The position numbers and the translations under genes are program-made. This document shows positions 1 through 7,905 of a DNA stretch of 64,000 nt, one piece after another. Under the pieces are notes generated by a model. It was not told where the DNA came from, searched no databases, and saw nothing but the letters and a program-made list of their open reading frames with translations. Source of the stretch: CAVXEH01 sp963805645 (GTDB lineage Bacteria > Chloroflexota > Limnocylindria > QHBO01); assembly GCA_963805645.1 (NCBI GenBank), contig CAWDVA010000003.1, positions 1 through 64,000 of the forward strand, given 5' to 3'. The stretch's first letter is position 1, and every line of letters starts with the position of its first letter.

Positions 1-1370
1 ATTTCGCCACCGACGTCGGCGCTGCCCCGCTGGTCGCGACCATCCTGGGCCACCCCGACATGAATTACAGCCATGTCTATACGACCAACCTGCCCTACGA
101 GATGACCGTCACCAAGGCGTCGCACCCGTACGTTTCGGGGCTGCGCCTGTGGCTGGGTCTGGGCTCGACCGCCGGCTCGTACAAGTACGCGTTTGCCGGG
201 AATCCCAGCGACACGTTCACCGGCGGGAGCACTCCCAGCCCGACGCCCACCCCCAGCAGCCCGACCAGCGGGGTGACCACCTACAATCCGCCCGCCACCC
301 TGGCGTTCCCCGGCGGCACCACCACCGGCTACCGCTTCGACGCGACCGGCAAGGTGACCGCCACCAAGCGCTACACCCTGTCACGCTCGTCAGCGGCCAG
401 CACCAGCCGGAGCTCCACGGTGATCCCCAACCACCCCGGCACCTGGTTCTACGTGGTCAACGGGGTGTGGGCCGACTACTGGGTCCTGGAGACCAGCACC
501 CTGCACCTGGCCGGGAGCACTCCCAGCGCGTCGCCCACTCCCAGCCCGACGCCCACCCCCAGCAGCCCGACCAGCGGGGTGACCACCTACAATCCGCCCG
601 CCACCCTGGCGTTCCCCGGCGGCACCACCACCGGCTACCGCTTCGACGCGACCGGCAAGGTGACCGCCACCAAGCGCTACACCCTGTCACGCTCGTCAGC
701 GGCCAGCACCAGCCGGAGCTCCACGGTGATCCCCAACCACCCCGGCACCTGGTTCTACGTGGTCAACGGGGTGTGGGCCGACTACTGGGTCCTGGAGACC
801 AGCACCCTGCACCTGGCCGGGAGCACTCCCAGCGCGTCGCCCACTCCCAGCCCGACGCCCACCCCCAGCAGCCCGACCAGCGGGGTGACCACCTACAATC
901 CGCCCGCCACCCTGGCGTTCCCCGGCGGCACCACCACCGGCTACCGCTTCGATACCGCGGGGCGAGTCACCGGCTCACGGACCTACAGCCTGTCGCGCGC
1001 CTCGAGTGCGGCAACCAGCAAGCGCAGCACGGCCATCCCTGGTCACTCGGGTGCCTGGTTCTACGTGGTCAATGGGGTATGGTCTGGCTACTGGTTGCCG
1101 GAGTCGCCCCGCCTCTACCTGCCCGGCATCGCCAGCGAAACCGACTTCGCCAGTCCGCACACCGTGAGCTTCGCCGGCGGCACCTACACCGGCTACCGGT
1201 TCTCGAGCACGTGGGCCGTGACGGCCACCAAGCCGTACTCACTGTCACGCTCGTCCTCGGCCTCTGGCTCCAAGGTGGCGATCATCAACGGGCGCCAGTA
1301 CGTCTACATCATCAACGGGGTATGGGCCGGCTACTGGGTACCCACCGGCGGCGGGGTCACGGTCCGCTAG
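1..1370 (+). CDS. Secreted repeat protein with GYW-type C-terminal modules, 5' end missing
   Basis: The reading frame is open at the left edge (codons from base 3), so the start lies outside the window. The visible protein has about 75 N-terminal residues I cannot assign. Then come Ser/Thr/Pro linkers (runs of TPSPTPTPSSP) alternating with roughly 60-70-residue modules with the pattern GYRF..G.VTA.K.Y.LSRSS, then WFYVVNGVW.(D/G)YWV. Two modules are near-identical tandem copies, a third is hybrid and a fourth ends the protein. The layout resembles wall- or surface-binding repeats joined by flexible linkers, but I know no family name and assign no enzyme activity. The last 145 codons are identical in DNA to the end of the next gene. 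Confidence 0.8.
   Translation, partial: FATDVGAAPLVATILGHPDMNYSHVYTTNLPYEMTVTKASHPYVSGLRLWLGLGSTAGSYKYAFAGNPSDTFTGGSTPSPTPTPSSPTSGVTTYNPPATLAFPGGTTTGYRFDATGKVTATKRYTLSRSSAASTSRSSTVIPNHPGTWFYVVNGVWADYWVLETSTLHLAGSTPSASPTPSPTPTPSSPTSGVTTYNPPATLAFPGGTTTGYRFDATGKVTATKRYTLSRSSAASTSRSSTVIPNHPGTWFYVVNGVWADYWVLETSTLHLAGSTPSASPTPSPTPTPSSPTSGVTTYNPPATLAFPGGTTTGYRFDTAGRVTGSRTYSLSRASSAATSKRSTAIPGHSGAWFYVVNGVWSGYWLPESPRLYLPGIASETDFASPHTVSFAGGTYTGYRFSSTWAVTATKPYSLSRSSSASGSKVAIINGRQYVYIINGVWAGYWVPTGGGVTVR
234..938 (+). repeat. 306-bp tandem repeat (102 codons), about 2.3 copies
   Basis: The same 306-base unit recurs in frame: the segment starting gtgaccacctac lies at about 274, 580 and 886. The first two copies look identical base for base. 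The third runs only to about 938 and then switches to the module type shared with the downstream gene. Each unit encodes one Pro/Ser/Thr linker plus one GYRF...YW module. Identity at silent positions points to recent duplication or ongoing gene conversion. Confidence 0.9.
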
Positions 1371-1393
1371 TCGGGGGTGGGGTGGGAGCGATG
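935..1393 (+). repeat. 459-bp perfect direct repeat, copy 1 (3' cassette of surface gene)
   Basis: Bases 935-1393 match 4517-4975 without a visible difference (offset 3582). The copy covers the last two surface modules, the TAG stop and 23 bases after it, so identity does not end at the coding limit. It looks like a mobile or converted 3' cassette. Confidence 0.92.
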
Positions 1394-1484
1394 AGTACTA
1401 TTCCTGGCTTGGCGCGGGCGGCCATACCGTAGTCGCCACGGGCGGAGCATGGGCACGGCTGCCCGAAGCGAGGTATTCCAAGTC

Positions 1485-4400
1485 ATGCGTGGTTCGCTGC
1501 GAACCCTGATCACGATCCTGGCGCTGGTAGCCTTCAGCGTGGGACAGCCGTCCGTCACCGCCGCGAAAGGGCCGGGATCATCGACGGGCCCGGTTCCCAG
1601 CTTGGACCCTACGGGGCCTGTTCATCTCCCGAACGGCAAGGTGCTGCCCGTGCCGCCGGCCGGGGCCATCGGCCCGTCCGTGATGGCGGCTGCACTCGAC
1701 GAGCATGCGAGCGATCGCATGGCCTTCACCCCAGGCGGGAAACCGATCCCACGCAATGCGCCCGGAACGACGACCGCGATCGCTCCGTTTGGCGGATCTG
1801 CGTCCTCCGCCCTCCTCGGCCTCGCGCCAGCAGATGCCACTAGCGCCTCGGCGATCCTGACGGCCTCGTTGCCGAACGGCCTTCGCAAGCAGGTCTTCGG
1901 CTTCCTCCCTTACTGGGAGATGGGTGCGGCAAGCCTCCAGTGGATGGAGTACGACCACCTCTCGACCATCGCCTATTTCGGTGTGGCGGCACGGTCCAAT
2001 GGGACCCTCGCAACGACCAGTGGCGGCACGACTACGACGACCTGGGCCGCGTGGAACTCGAGCGCCATGACCAACGTTATCAACGCCGCGCACGCACGCG
2101 GCGATCGGGTGGTCCTCACCGTGACGATGATGGCCTGGAACGCGACCAGCGCAGCGCAACAGGCGACGCTCCTGGGAAGCGGCACCTACCGTCAAGCGCT
2201 CATCGACAACATCATCGGCACCGTCCGAAACCGAAATGCGGACGGCGTGAACCTGGATTTTGAGCCCGTCTCGTCCACGCTGCGCAGCCAGTACACGTCC
2301 TTCGTGCGACAACTGAAGGCGGCACTCGTGAACGCCGGTGTCGGCTCGTACCTCACTGTGTGCGCAACGGCGGGTGCCGCTACCTGGGCCACAGGCTTCG
2401 ATGTCTCGGCACTGACGGCCACCGGGGCAGCCGACGGCATCTTCGTCATGGGCTACGACTACAGCGGCAGCTGGTCGTCTCGGGCCGGCGGCATCGCCCC
2501 CATGTCGAGCTCGTACATGCTCGATGTGAACGAGTCGGTCAATGACTACCTGGCGCTCACGTCGGGGTCCAAGCTCATCTGGGGTGTGCCCTACTACGGC
2601 GAGGTCTGGCAAACGACGTCGAACGCCCTCAACGCTCCGACGGTCTCCGGGGGGTATCACGGCACTTTCTATTACACCGGCATGAACTCGAAGGCCTTGC
2701 AGTACGGACGGAGGTGGGACTCGCTGGGCCAGGGCCCCTGGTTCGCTTACCAGGACGGCGCCGGCCACTGGTACGAGGGCTACTACGACGACGAACAGTC
2801 GCTCGCGGCGAAGTACGACATGATCAACCAGCGCGGACTGGCAGGCGTCGGAATCTGGCACCTCCAGATGGACCAGGGAACCTCGGAGCTCTGGAACCTC
2901 ATCGCGAACCGCTTCCAGGCTGATACCCATCCGCCCACTGGCGGCATCGCCACCATGCCACCAGTCACCGATGCCTACGCGGTGACAGTACACTGGCGTG
3001 CCGCGGACGTGGGAGTCGGGATGGGTTCATATACTGTGCAGGTTCGTGATCGCAGCTCGACGACCTGGCACACCTGGCTGAGCGGTACGACGGCCACCTC
3101 GGCGACGTACGTCGGGCGAACAGGGCACACCTATGAGTTCCGCGTTGCGGCGCGTGACAAGCTCGGCAACGTCCAGCCGTGGGTAGCCGCGCTGCCTGAT
3201 GCTGGAAGCAGCATCGCGGTGGGCGGGTTCGCGACGGTCGCGCCATCGCAGCTCAACGTAAGGGCCGGCGCCGGCACTGGATTCGACGTGCTGGCGCAGC
3301 TCTCGGCAGGCTCGTTGGTCGCCATCCTCGCCGGGCCTATCTCGGCGTCGGGCTACCTGTGGTACCAGGTCCAATTCGGCTTCGACGTGTGGCCGTCCGC
3401 GGAGTACCCACGGACGGCCTGGACTGCGGCCGGATTGGGCAGCACCCCATATCTAGTGCCCGCCGCGCCGCCGACCAGCACCAAGTTGGCACCGTCGGTC
3501 GCCGCCTACCAAACGTCCCTCGGGTCCTCCGCACTCGGCAGCCAGAACGTCCAGGTGGAGTTCTACTTGTACCGATATGCCAGCGCGGTTCGTCTTGACG
3601 TGCTCAACGCTGCCGGCTCGGTCATCGACTCGTCCGACCTCGGTGCCAGTTCGTCCGGCTCACATACCGTGTCGTGGGACGGACTCACCAGCGGCGGCTC
3701 CCCGGCTCCGAGTGGGACGTACCTCCTGCGGATCACGGCAGTGGATGCGGCGGGCACGCACGTCGCTCCAACGCCGGGAGTCGACGACACCATTTTGGGC
3801 GTCTGGGGCGTCACGACCGACGTCACGCCTCCGCAGCTCGTCAGCTATGCCCCGCAGGGCAAGCAGGTGTCGGCGACGGCACCCGTGGCCGTCGGCTTTA
3901 GCGAGGCGGTGGCGGGAGTCGATGCCGGTAGCCTGTCGGTGATCGACTACGGCAGTGGGGCCGCGGTGGCGGGCAGCGTCAGCTACGACGCCGGAGCCCA
4001 TGTCGCGCACTTCACGCCGACGACGGCCTGGACCGGCGGCCACACCTACCGGGTCCGCTTCACGAGCGCCATCCATGACCTGGCCGGCAATGCGATCGCC
4101 GCGGATGCCTGGAACTTCACGGTGGGCGTCACGACCGACGTCACGCCTCCGCAGCTCGTCAGCTATGCCCCGCAGGGCAAGCAGGTGTCGGCGACGGCAC
4201 CCGTGGCCGTCGGCTTTAGCGAGGCGGTGGCGGGAGTCGATGCCGGCAGCCTGTCGGTGATCGACTACGGCAGTGGGGCCGCGGTGGCGGGCAGCGTCAG
4301 CTACGACGCCGGAGCCCATGTCGCGCACTTCACGCCGACGACGGCCTGGACCGGCGGCCACACCTACCGGGTCCGCTTCACGAGCGCCATCCATGACCTG

Positions 4401-4952
4401 GCCGGCAATGCGATCGCCGCGGATGCCTGGAACTTCACGGTGGGCGTCACCAGTTCAAGCAGCGGTGAGACCCTCTACGATCCGACCCGCCCCATCCACT
4501 TCGATGCTGGCTCGCACACCGGCTACCGCTTCGATACCGCGGGGCGAGTCACCGGCTCACGGACCTACAGCCTGTCGCGCGCCTCGAGTGCGGCAACCAG
4601 CAAGCGCAGCACGGCCATCCCTGGTCACTCGGGTGCCTGGTTCTACGTGGTCAATGGGGTATGGTCTGGCTACTGGTTGCCGGAGTCGCCCCGCCTCTAC
4701 CTGCCCGGCATCGCCAGCGAAACCGACTTCGCCAGTCCGCACACCGTGAGCTTCGCCGGCGGCACCTACACCGGCTACCGGTTCTCGAGCACGTGGGCCG
4801 TGACGGCCACCAAGCCGTACTCACTGTCACGCTCGTCCTCGGCCTCTGGCTCCAAGGTGGCGATCATCAACGGGCGCCAGTACGTCTACATCATCAACGG
4901 GGTATGGGCCGGCTACTGGGTACCCACCGGCGGCGGGGTCACGGTCCGCTAG
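1485..4952 (+). CDS. Secreted GH18-type glycoside hydrolase with Ig-like and GYW-type repeat modules
   Basis: This is likely an exported carbohydrate hydrolase acting on chitin- or peptidoglycan-like polymers. The start at ATG 1485 is preferred over in-frame ATG 1449 because a GAGGT site precedes it and it opens directly into a signal peptide (MRGSLRTLITILALVAF). Order: Pro/Ala-rich region; GH18 fold at about residues 135-480 with FGFLPYWE, the catalytic motif DGVNLDFE (about 253-260) and MGYDYSGSW; an Fn3-like domain; an SH3b-like domain (LNVRAGAGTGFDVLAQL); a FlgD-like Ig domain; two almost identical Big_5-type Ig domains; then two GYRF...YW modules identical to those of the gene before it. 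The family is often called YaaH/chitinase-like; the substrate is not shown. Confidence 0.85.
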   Translation: MRGSLRTLITILALVAFSVGQPSVTAAKGPGSSTGPVPSLDPTGPVHLPNGKVLPVPPAGAIGPSVMAAALDEHASDRMAFTPGGKPIPRNAPGTTTAIAPFGGSASSALLGLAPADATSASAILTASLPNGLRKQVFGFLPYWEMGAASLQWMEYDHLSTIAYFGVAARSNGTLATTSGGTTTTTWAAWNSSAMTNVINAAHARGDRVVLTVTMMAWNATSAAQQATLLGSGTYRQALIDNIIGTVRNRNADGVNLDFEPVSSTLRSQYTSFVRQLKAALVNAGVGSYLTVCATAGAATWATGFDVSALTATGAADGIFVMGYDYSGSWSSRAGGIAPMSSSYMLDVNESVNDYLALTSGSKLIWGVPYYGEVWQTTSNALNAPTVSGGYHGTFYYTGMNSKALQYGRRWDSLGQGPWFAYQDGAGHWYEGYYDDEQSLAAKYDMINQRGLAGVGIWHLQMDQGTSELWNLIANRFQADTHPPTGGIATMPPVTDAYAVTVHWRAADVGVGMGSYTVQVRDRSSTTWHTWLSGTTATSATYVGRTGHTYEFRVAARDKLGNVQPWVAALPDAGSSIAVGGFATVAPSQLNVRAGAGTGFDVLAQLSAGSLVAILAGPISASGYLWYQVQFGFDVWPSAEYPRTAWTAAGLGSTPYLVPAAPPTSTKLAPSVAAYQTSLGSSALGSQNVQVEFYLYRYASAVRLDVLNAAGSVIDSSDLGASSSGSHTVSWDGLTSGGSPAPSGTYLLRITAVDAAGTHVAPTPGVDDTILGVWGVTTDVTPPQLVSYAPQGKQVSATAPVAVGFSEAVAGVDAGSLSVIDYGSGAAVAGSVSYDAGAHVAHFTPTTAWTGGHTYRVRFTSAIHDLAGNAIAADAWNFTVGVTTDVTPPQLVSYAPQGKQVSATAPVAVGFSEAVAGVDAGSLSVIDYGSGAAVAGSVSYDAGAHVAHFTPTTAWTGGHTYRVRFTSAIHDLAGNAIAADAWNFTVGVTSSSSGETLYDPTRPIHFDAGSHTGYRFDTAGRVTGSRTYSLSRASSAATSKRSTAIPGHSGAWFYVVNGVWSGYWLPESPRLYLPGIASETDFASPHTVSFAGGTYTGYRFSSTWAVTATKPYSLSRSSSASGSKVAIINGRQYVYIINGVWAGYWVPTGGGVTVR
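3811..4446 (+). repeat. 318-bp tandem duplication encoding two Big_5-like Ig domains
   Basis: Two adjacent 318-base copies (3811-4128 and 4129-4446) start at tcacgaccgacgtcacgcc. I see one substitution, T3929 against C4247, which is silent (GGT/GGC). Each encodes a 106-residue Big_5-type Ig domain with PPQLVSYAP, a central GFSEAV and a terminal NFTVGVT. Confidence 0.9.
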
Positions 4953-4975
4953 TCGGGGGTGGGGTGGGAGCGATG
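4517..4975 (+). repeat. 459-bp perfect direct repeat, copy 2
   Basis: This is the partner of 935-1393. Besides the 3' end and stop of the GH18 gene, it supplies the last nine codons (read on the minus strand) of the convergent glycosyltransferase gene. Confidence 0.92.
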
Positions 4976-5878
4976 GGCCCGGCGCGAGAGCACGTCGGCC
5001 CAGATCCGCGCCATGCGGGTCCGGTGTTCCCCGACGGCGAACCGACCCGCAGAGGAGGCGACGGCCGCTGGATCGTAGGCCGGCACGCGCTCCAGGGCGG
5101 CTGCCAGGTCTTCCTCACGCTCGACCAGGAATCCGTTCTCCCCGTCGACCACGATCTCGCGCAGCCCCCCAACCGCCCGGGCCACCACCCAGCGCCCGGA
5201 TGCGATCGCCTCGGCGGCGACCAGCCCGAAGGGTTCATCGCGGGAGGGCACCAAGAGCACGTCGTGAGCGGCGAGCAGCGCCGGTACCTCGTCCGGGGCC
5301 ACCTCGCGGATGCCGGGGCCGATCACGGTGTCGGCCAGGCGCCGCGCCACGTCGATCCCCTTGTGCGGGACGTCGCCGCCGAGATACAGGACGCGGCGTT
5401 CCGCGGGTCGCGGACCCGGCGCGAACCGCGACAGGTCGATGCCGGGAGGCACCACCGCCGCGTGGGCGCCCAGGCCGCGGACGATGGCCGCCGTCTCGGC
5501 CGAGTTGGTGACAACGGCATCGGCCCCGCGGACAACCTGCCGGGCGAGCCAGCGGAAGACCCGGTTGCGCCCCGCCATCTCGCGCACGTCGCCGCCGTGG
5601 GCATAGACGACCAGGGGCCGTCGGCGTATGCGTGCGGCGAGTAGCGCGATGACGCCCGAGGGCAGCACGAAGTGCCCTTCGACCCCGTCGAACGGCCCGC
5701 GGGCGGTGAGCCCCCGCCAGGCCATGGCGAGATACCGACGCCAGCCGGGCACGTCGTATCGCTCGGGTGCGATCACCACGGACTCCAGACCGGGGTCTGC
5801 CAGCCGGTCCCGGACAAACGCGCCGGCGGCGGGACGATCCGGGGTCGGGTATCGCGCGGTGATGACCAGCAGCCGCAT
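4949..5878 (-). CDS. Glycosyltransferase family 4
   Basis: This is a GT-B fold retaining glycosyltransferase of the GT4 type, presumably adding a sugar to an envelope glycan. The N-terminal part starts MRLLVITARYPTPDRPAAGAF. The C-terminal domain has the usual run VLYLGG.VPHKG, LVPSRDEPFGLVAAEA and a GGLREIV-type loop; the E(x7)E region is partly visible. It is short (about 309 residues). The ATG at 5878 is preferred over GTG 5902 because a TACCTT box lies nine bases upstream. It converges on the GH18 gene with a 4-base overlap, and its final residues come from the repeated 3' cassette. The acceptor and donor cannot be told. Confidence 0.82.
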   Translation of the reverse strand: MRLLVITARYPTPDRPAAGAFVRDRLADPGLESVVIAPERYDVPGWRRYLAMAWRGLTARGPFDGVEGHFVLPSGVIALLAARIRRRPLVVYAHGGDVREMAGRNRVFRWLARQVVRGADAVVTNSAETAAIVRGLGAHAAVVPPGIDLSRFAPGPRPAERRVLYLGGDVPHKGIDVARRLADTVIGPGIREVAPDEVPALLAAHDVLLVPSRDEPFGLVAAEAIASGRWVVARAVGGLREIVVDGENGFLVEREEDLAAALERVPAYDPAAVASSAGRFAVGEHRTRMARIWADVLSRRAHRSHPTPD

Positions 5879-5917
5879 CGAGAAGGAAGGTACCCGATTC
5901 ACGGCGGTCGCCCCCCG

Positions 5918-5923
5918 TACAAT
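5918..5923 (+). promoter_or_regulatory. -10 box TACAAT for rph
   Basis: TACAAT ends nine bases before the rph ATG at 5932, so transcription would begin at about 5930 and the mRNA would be essentially leaderless. No good -35 is visible. No Shine-Dalgarno sequence lies between the box and the ATG. Confidence 0.6.
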
Positions 5924-5931
5924 GGACGGCC

Positions 5932-6666
5932 ATGGCTTCTATTGCATCTCCGCGCCGCGTCGACGGGCGCGCGGCCAACCAGCTGCGGCCGGTGAAGATC
6001 GTTCCCGACTACCTGAAGTTTGCCGAGGGATCGGTCCTGATCAGGGTGGGCGATACGCGCGTGCTCTGCGCCGCGACCATCGAGGATCGCGTTCCGCCGT
6101 TCCTGCGCGGCAAGGGAACCGGCTGGATCACCGCCGAGTACAGCATGCTGCCGCGAGCCGGCGCGGAACGCAGCCAGCGCGAGGCGAGCAAGGGACGGAT
6201 CGGTGGACGGACCCACGAGATCCAGCGGCTCATCGGGCGCTCGCTGAGGACGGCCGTCGACCTCACGCGGCTCGGCGAGCGCACCATCACCCTTGACTGC
6301 GACGTCATCCAGGCCGATGGCGGCACCCGGACCGCGTCGATCACCGGGGCCTATGTCGCGCTGGCTCGGGCGATGAACCGGTACGGCATGGGCCACCTGC
6401 TCGCGGGCCAGGTCGCTGCGGTCAGCATCGGCATCGTAGGCGGACAGATGCTCCTGGACCTCAACTACGCGGAGGATTCCACCGCCGAGGTCGACATGAA
6501 CGTCGTGATGATGGACGACGACCGGTTCGTGGAGCTCCAGGGAACCGGGGAGCAGAAGGCGTTCAGCCGCGAGCAGATGAACCAGATGGTGGACCTCGCG
6601 GCCGCAGGGATCCGGCAGCTCTTCGCGCTCCAGCGGCAGGCCATCGAGGCACCGGTCACGGAGTGA
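5932..6666 (+). CDS. rph: Ribonuclease PH
   Basis: This phosphate-dependent 3'-5' exoribonuclease trims tRNA 3' ends. It has 244 residues, normal for the family. Visible signatures are the early VDGRAANQLRPV, GKGTGWITAEYSMLPRA and the phosphate-site region GRTHEIQRLIGRSLR, then DCDVIQADGGTRTASITGA and the C-terminal ELQGTGEQKAFSR. It overlaps rdgB by four bases, a pairing common in bacteria, so the two are probably co-transcribed from the TACAAT promoter. Confidence 0.97.
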   Translation: MASIASPRRVDGRAANQLRPVKIVPDYLKFAEGSVLIRVGDTRVLCAATIEDRVPPFLRGKGTGWITAEYSMLPRAGAERSQREASKGRIGGRTHEIQRLIGRSLRTAVDLTRLGERTITLDCDVIQADGGTRTASITGAYVALARAMNRYGMGHLLAGQVAAVSIGIVGGQMLLDLNYAEDSTAEVDMNVVMMDDDRFVELQGTGEQKAFSREQMNQMVDLAAAGIRQLFALQRQAIEAPVTE

Positions 6667-7274
6667 GGGACCTCCTCGTTGCCACCAACAACGCCGGCAA
6701 GCTGGCCGAGTTCCGCCGCCTCCTCGCCCCGCTGCCGGTGCGCGTGCTGAGCCCCGCGGACGCCGGCATCGCGCTGGAGGTTCCCGAGCCGCACGAGTCG
6801 TACGCCGAGAACGCGAGCGACAAGGCGGCGGCCTTCTGCCGCGCGTCCGGCCTGATGACCCTCGCCGACGACTCCGGCATCGAGGTGGCGGCACTGGGCT
6901 GGGCACCTGGCGCGCGATCCGCCCGATTCGGCGGGACCGGGATCGTCGACCGCGCCGCCTTCCTGCTCGCCCAACTTGACGGCACCGGCGACCGTCGGGC
7001 GAGGATGGTCTGCTGGCTGGCCCTCGCCGTTCCCGGGGTCGGCGGGCCACAGCTGGAGCTCTTCTCCGGCACCATGGAGGGCTCCGTCGCCGCCTCGCCG
7101 CGCGGCACCGGGGGCTTCGGGTACGACCCCATCTTCGAGCTGCCATCGGGCCTGACCACCGCCGAGCTGCCGGAGGGCGAGAAGGATCGACTCAGCCACC
7201 GTGGCCGGGCCGTGGCAGCGGCGAGCGCGGCCATCAGCGACCGTGCGAACGCCGATCCGGCCGGGCTCGGGTAG
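6663..7274 (+). CDS. rdgB: RdgB/HAM1 non-canonical purine NTP pyrophosphatase
   Basis: It hydrolyses ITP, dITP and XTP to monophosphates and so keeps deaminated purines out of nucleic acids. The 203 residues carry the family signatures: TNNAGKLAEFRRLL at the N-terminus, YAENASDKAAAF, the catalytic LADDSGIEV, PGARSARFGG and GGFGYDPIF, ending LSHRGRA. The start is GTG 6663, overlapping the end of rph (GTGA), which implies translational coupling. Confidence 0.95.
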   Translation: MRDLLVATNNAGKLAEFRRLLAPLPVRVLSPADAGIALEVPEPHESYAENASDKAAAFCRASGLMTLADDSGIEVAALGWAPGARSARFGGTGIVDRAAFLLAQLDGTGDRRARMVCWLALAVPGVGGPQLELFSGTMEGSVAASPRGTGGFGYDPIFELPSGLTTAELPEGEKDRLSHRGRAVAAASAAISDRANADPAGLG

Positions 7275-7277
7275 AAT
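7272..7277 (+). promoter_or_regulatory. -10 box TAGAAT for the wbp-like operon
   Basis: TAGAAT lies 25 bases before the ATG at 7303, inside the end of rdgB. The short leader it implies carries an AGGAG site at 7293-7297, so this operon has a leader and a ribosome binding site, unlike many genes here. Confidence 0.5.
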
Positions 7278-7302
7278 CGCGCCGAACCCCGCAGGAGATC
7301 GC

Positions 7303-7902
7303 ATGAACGACCGCCCGTCCGTGCGCATCCACCCGACGGCAGACGTCTCGCCCCAGGCCGAGATCGGTCCTGGCACCAGCATCTGGAACCAGTCACAGGT
7401 GCGCGAACGCGCCCGCATCGGACCCGGATGCGTCATTGGCAAGAACGTCTACGTGGACTTTGACGTCGTGATTGGCGCGAACGTGAAGATCCAGAACAAC
7501 GTCAGTGTCTACCACGGGGTGACGGTGGAGGACGGCGTCTTCATCGGGCCGCATGTCTGCTTCACCAACGACCGCATCCCGCGGGCCGTCAACCCCGACG
7601 GGACGTTGAAGCGTGACGACGACTGGGACGTGGGGCCCATCCTGGTCCGCTACGGGGCCGCGATCGGCGCCAACAGCACGGTCCTGCCCGGGGTGAGCAT
7701 TGGCCGCTGGGCCATGGTCGGCTCCGGAAGCGTGGTCACCCGCGACGTGCCCGACCACGAGCTGGTGGTGGGCAACCCGGCACGGCGGCTCGGCAGCGTG
7801 TGCTCCTGCGGCGCCCCGCTCCGCGACGAGGCAGACGGCACGCCGTACGCCGGCCCGTGCCCCCGCTGCAGACGACCCTTCCCGCCGGTGGAGGGGGACT
7901 GA
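7303..7902 (+). CDS. WbpD-like UDP-aminosugar N-acetyltransferase (hexapeptide repeat)
   Basis: A left-handed beta-helix acyltransferase with repeated [I/V]G hexapeptides (IGPGTSIWNQ, IGPGCVIGKNVYV, VIGANVKIQNNVSVY, VFIGPHVCFTND). This is the pattern of WbpD/WlbB enzymes that acetylate the 3-amino group of UDP-2-acetamido-3-amino-glucuronate. The C-terminus carries a small CSCG...CPRC cysteine set that could bind zinc and is often seen in this subgroup. ATG 7303 is chosen for its AGGAG site; the open frame extends upstream but overlaps rdgB. It is the first of five genes that together match the WbpA-B-E-D-I pathway. Confidence 0.88.
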   Translation: MNDRPSVRIHPTADVSPQAEIGPGTSIWNQSQVRERARIGPGCVIGKNVYVDFDVVIGANVKIQNNVSVYHGVTVEDGVFIGPHVCFTNDRIPRAVNPDGTLKRDDDWDVGPILVRYGAAIGANSTVLPGVSIGRWAMVGSGSVVTRDVPDHELVVGNPARRLGSVCSCGAPLRDEADGTPYAGPCPRCRRPFPPVEGD

Positions 7903-7905
7903 ACC

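Noticed and set aside
234..938. CRISPR-like array
   Set aside because: The period is 306 bp, the units are coding and there are no short repeats with unique spacers.
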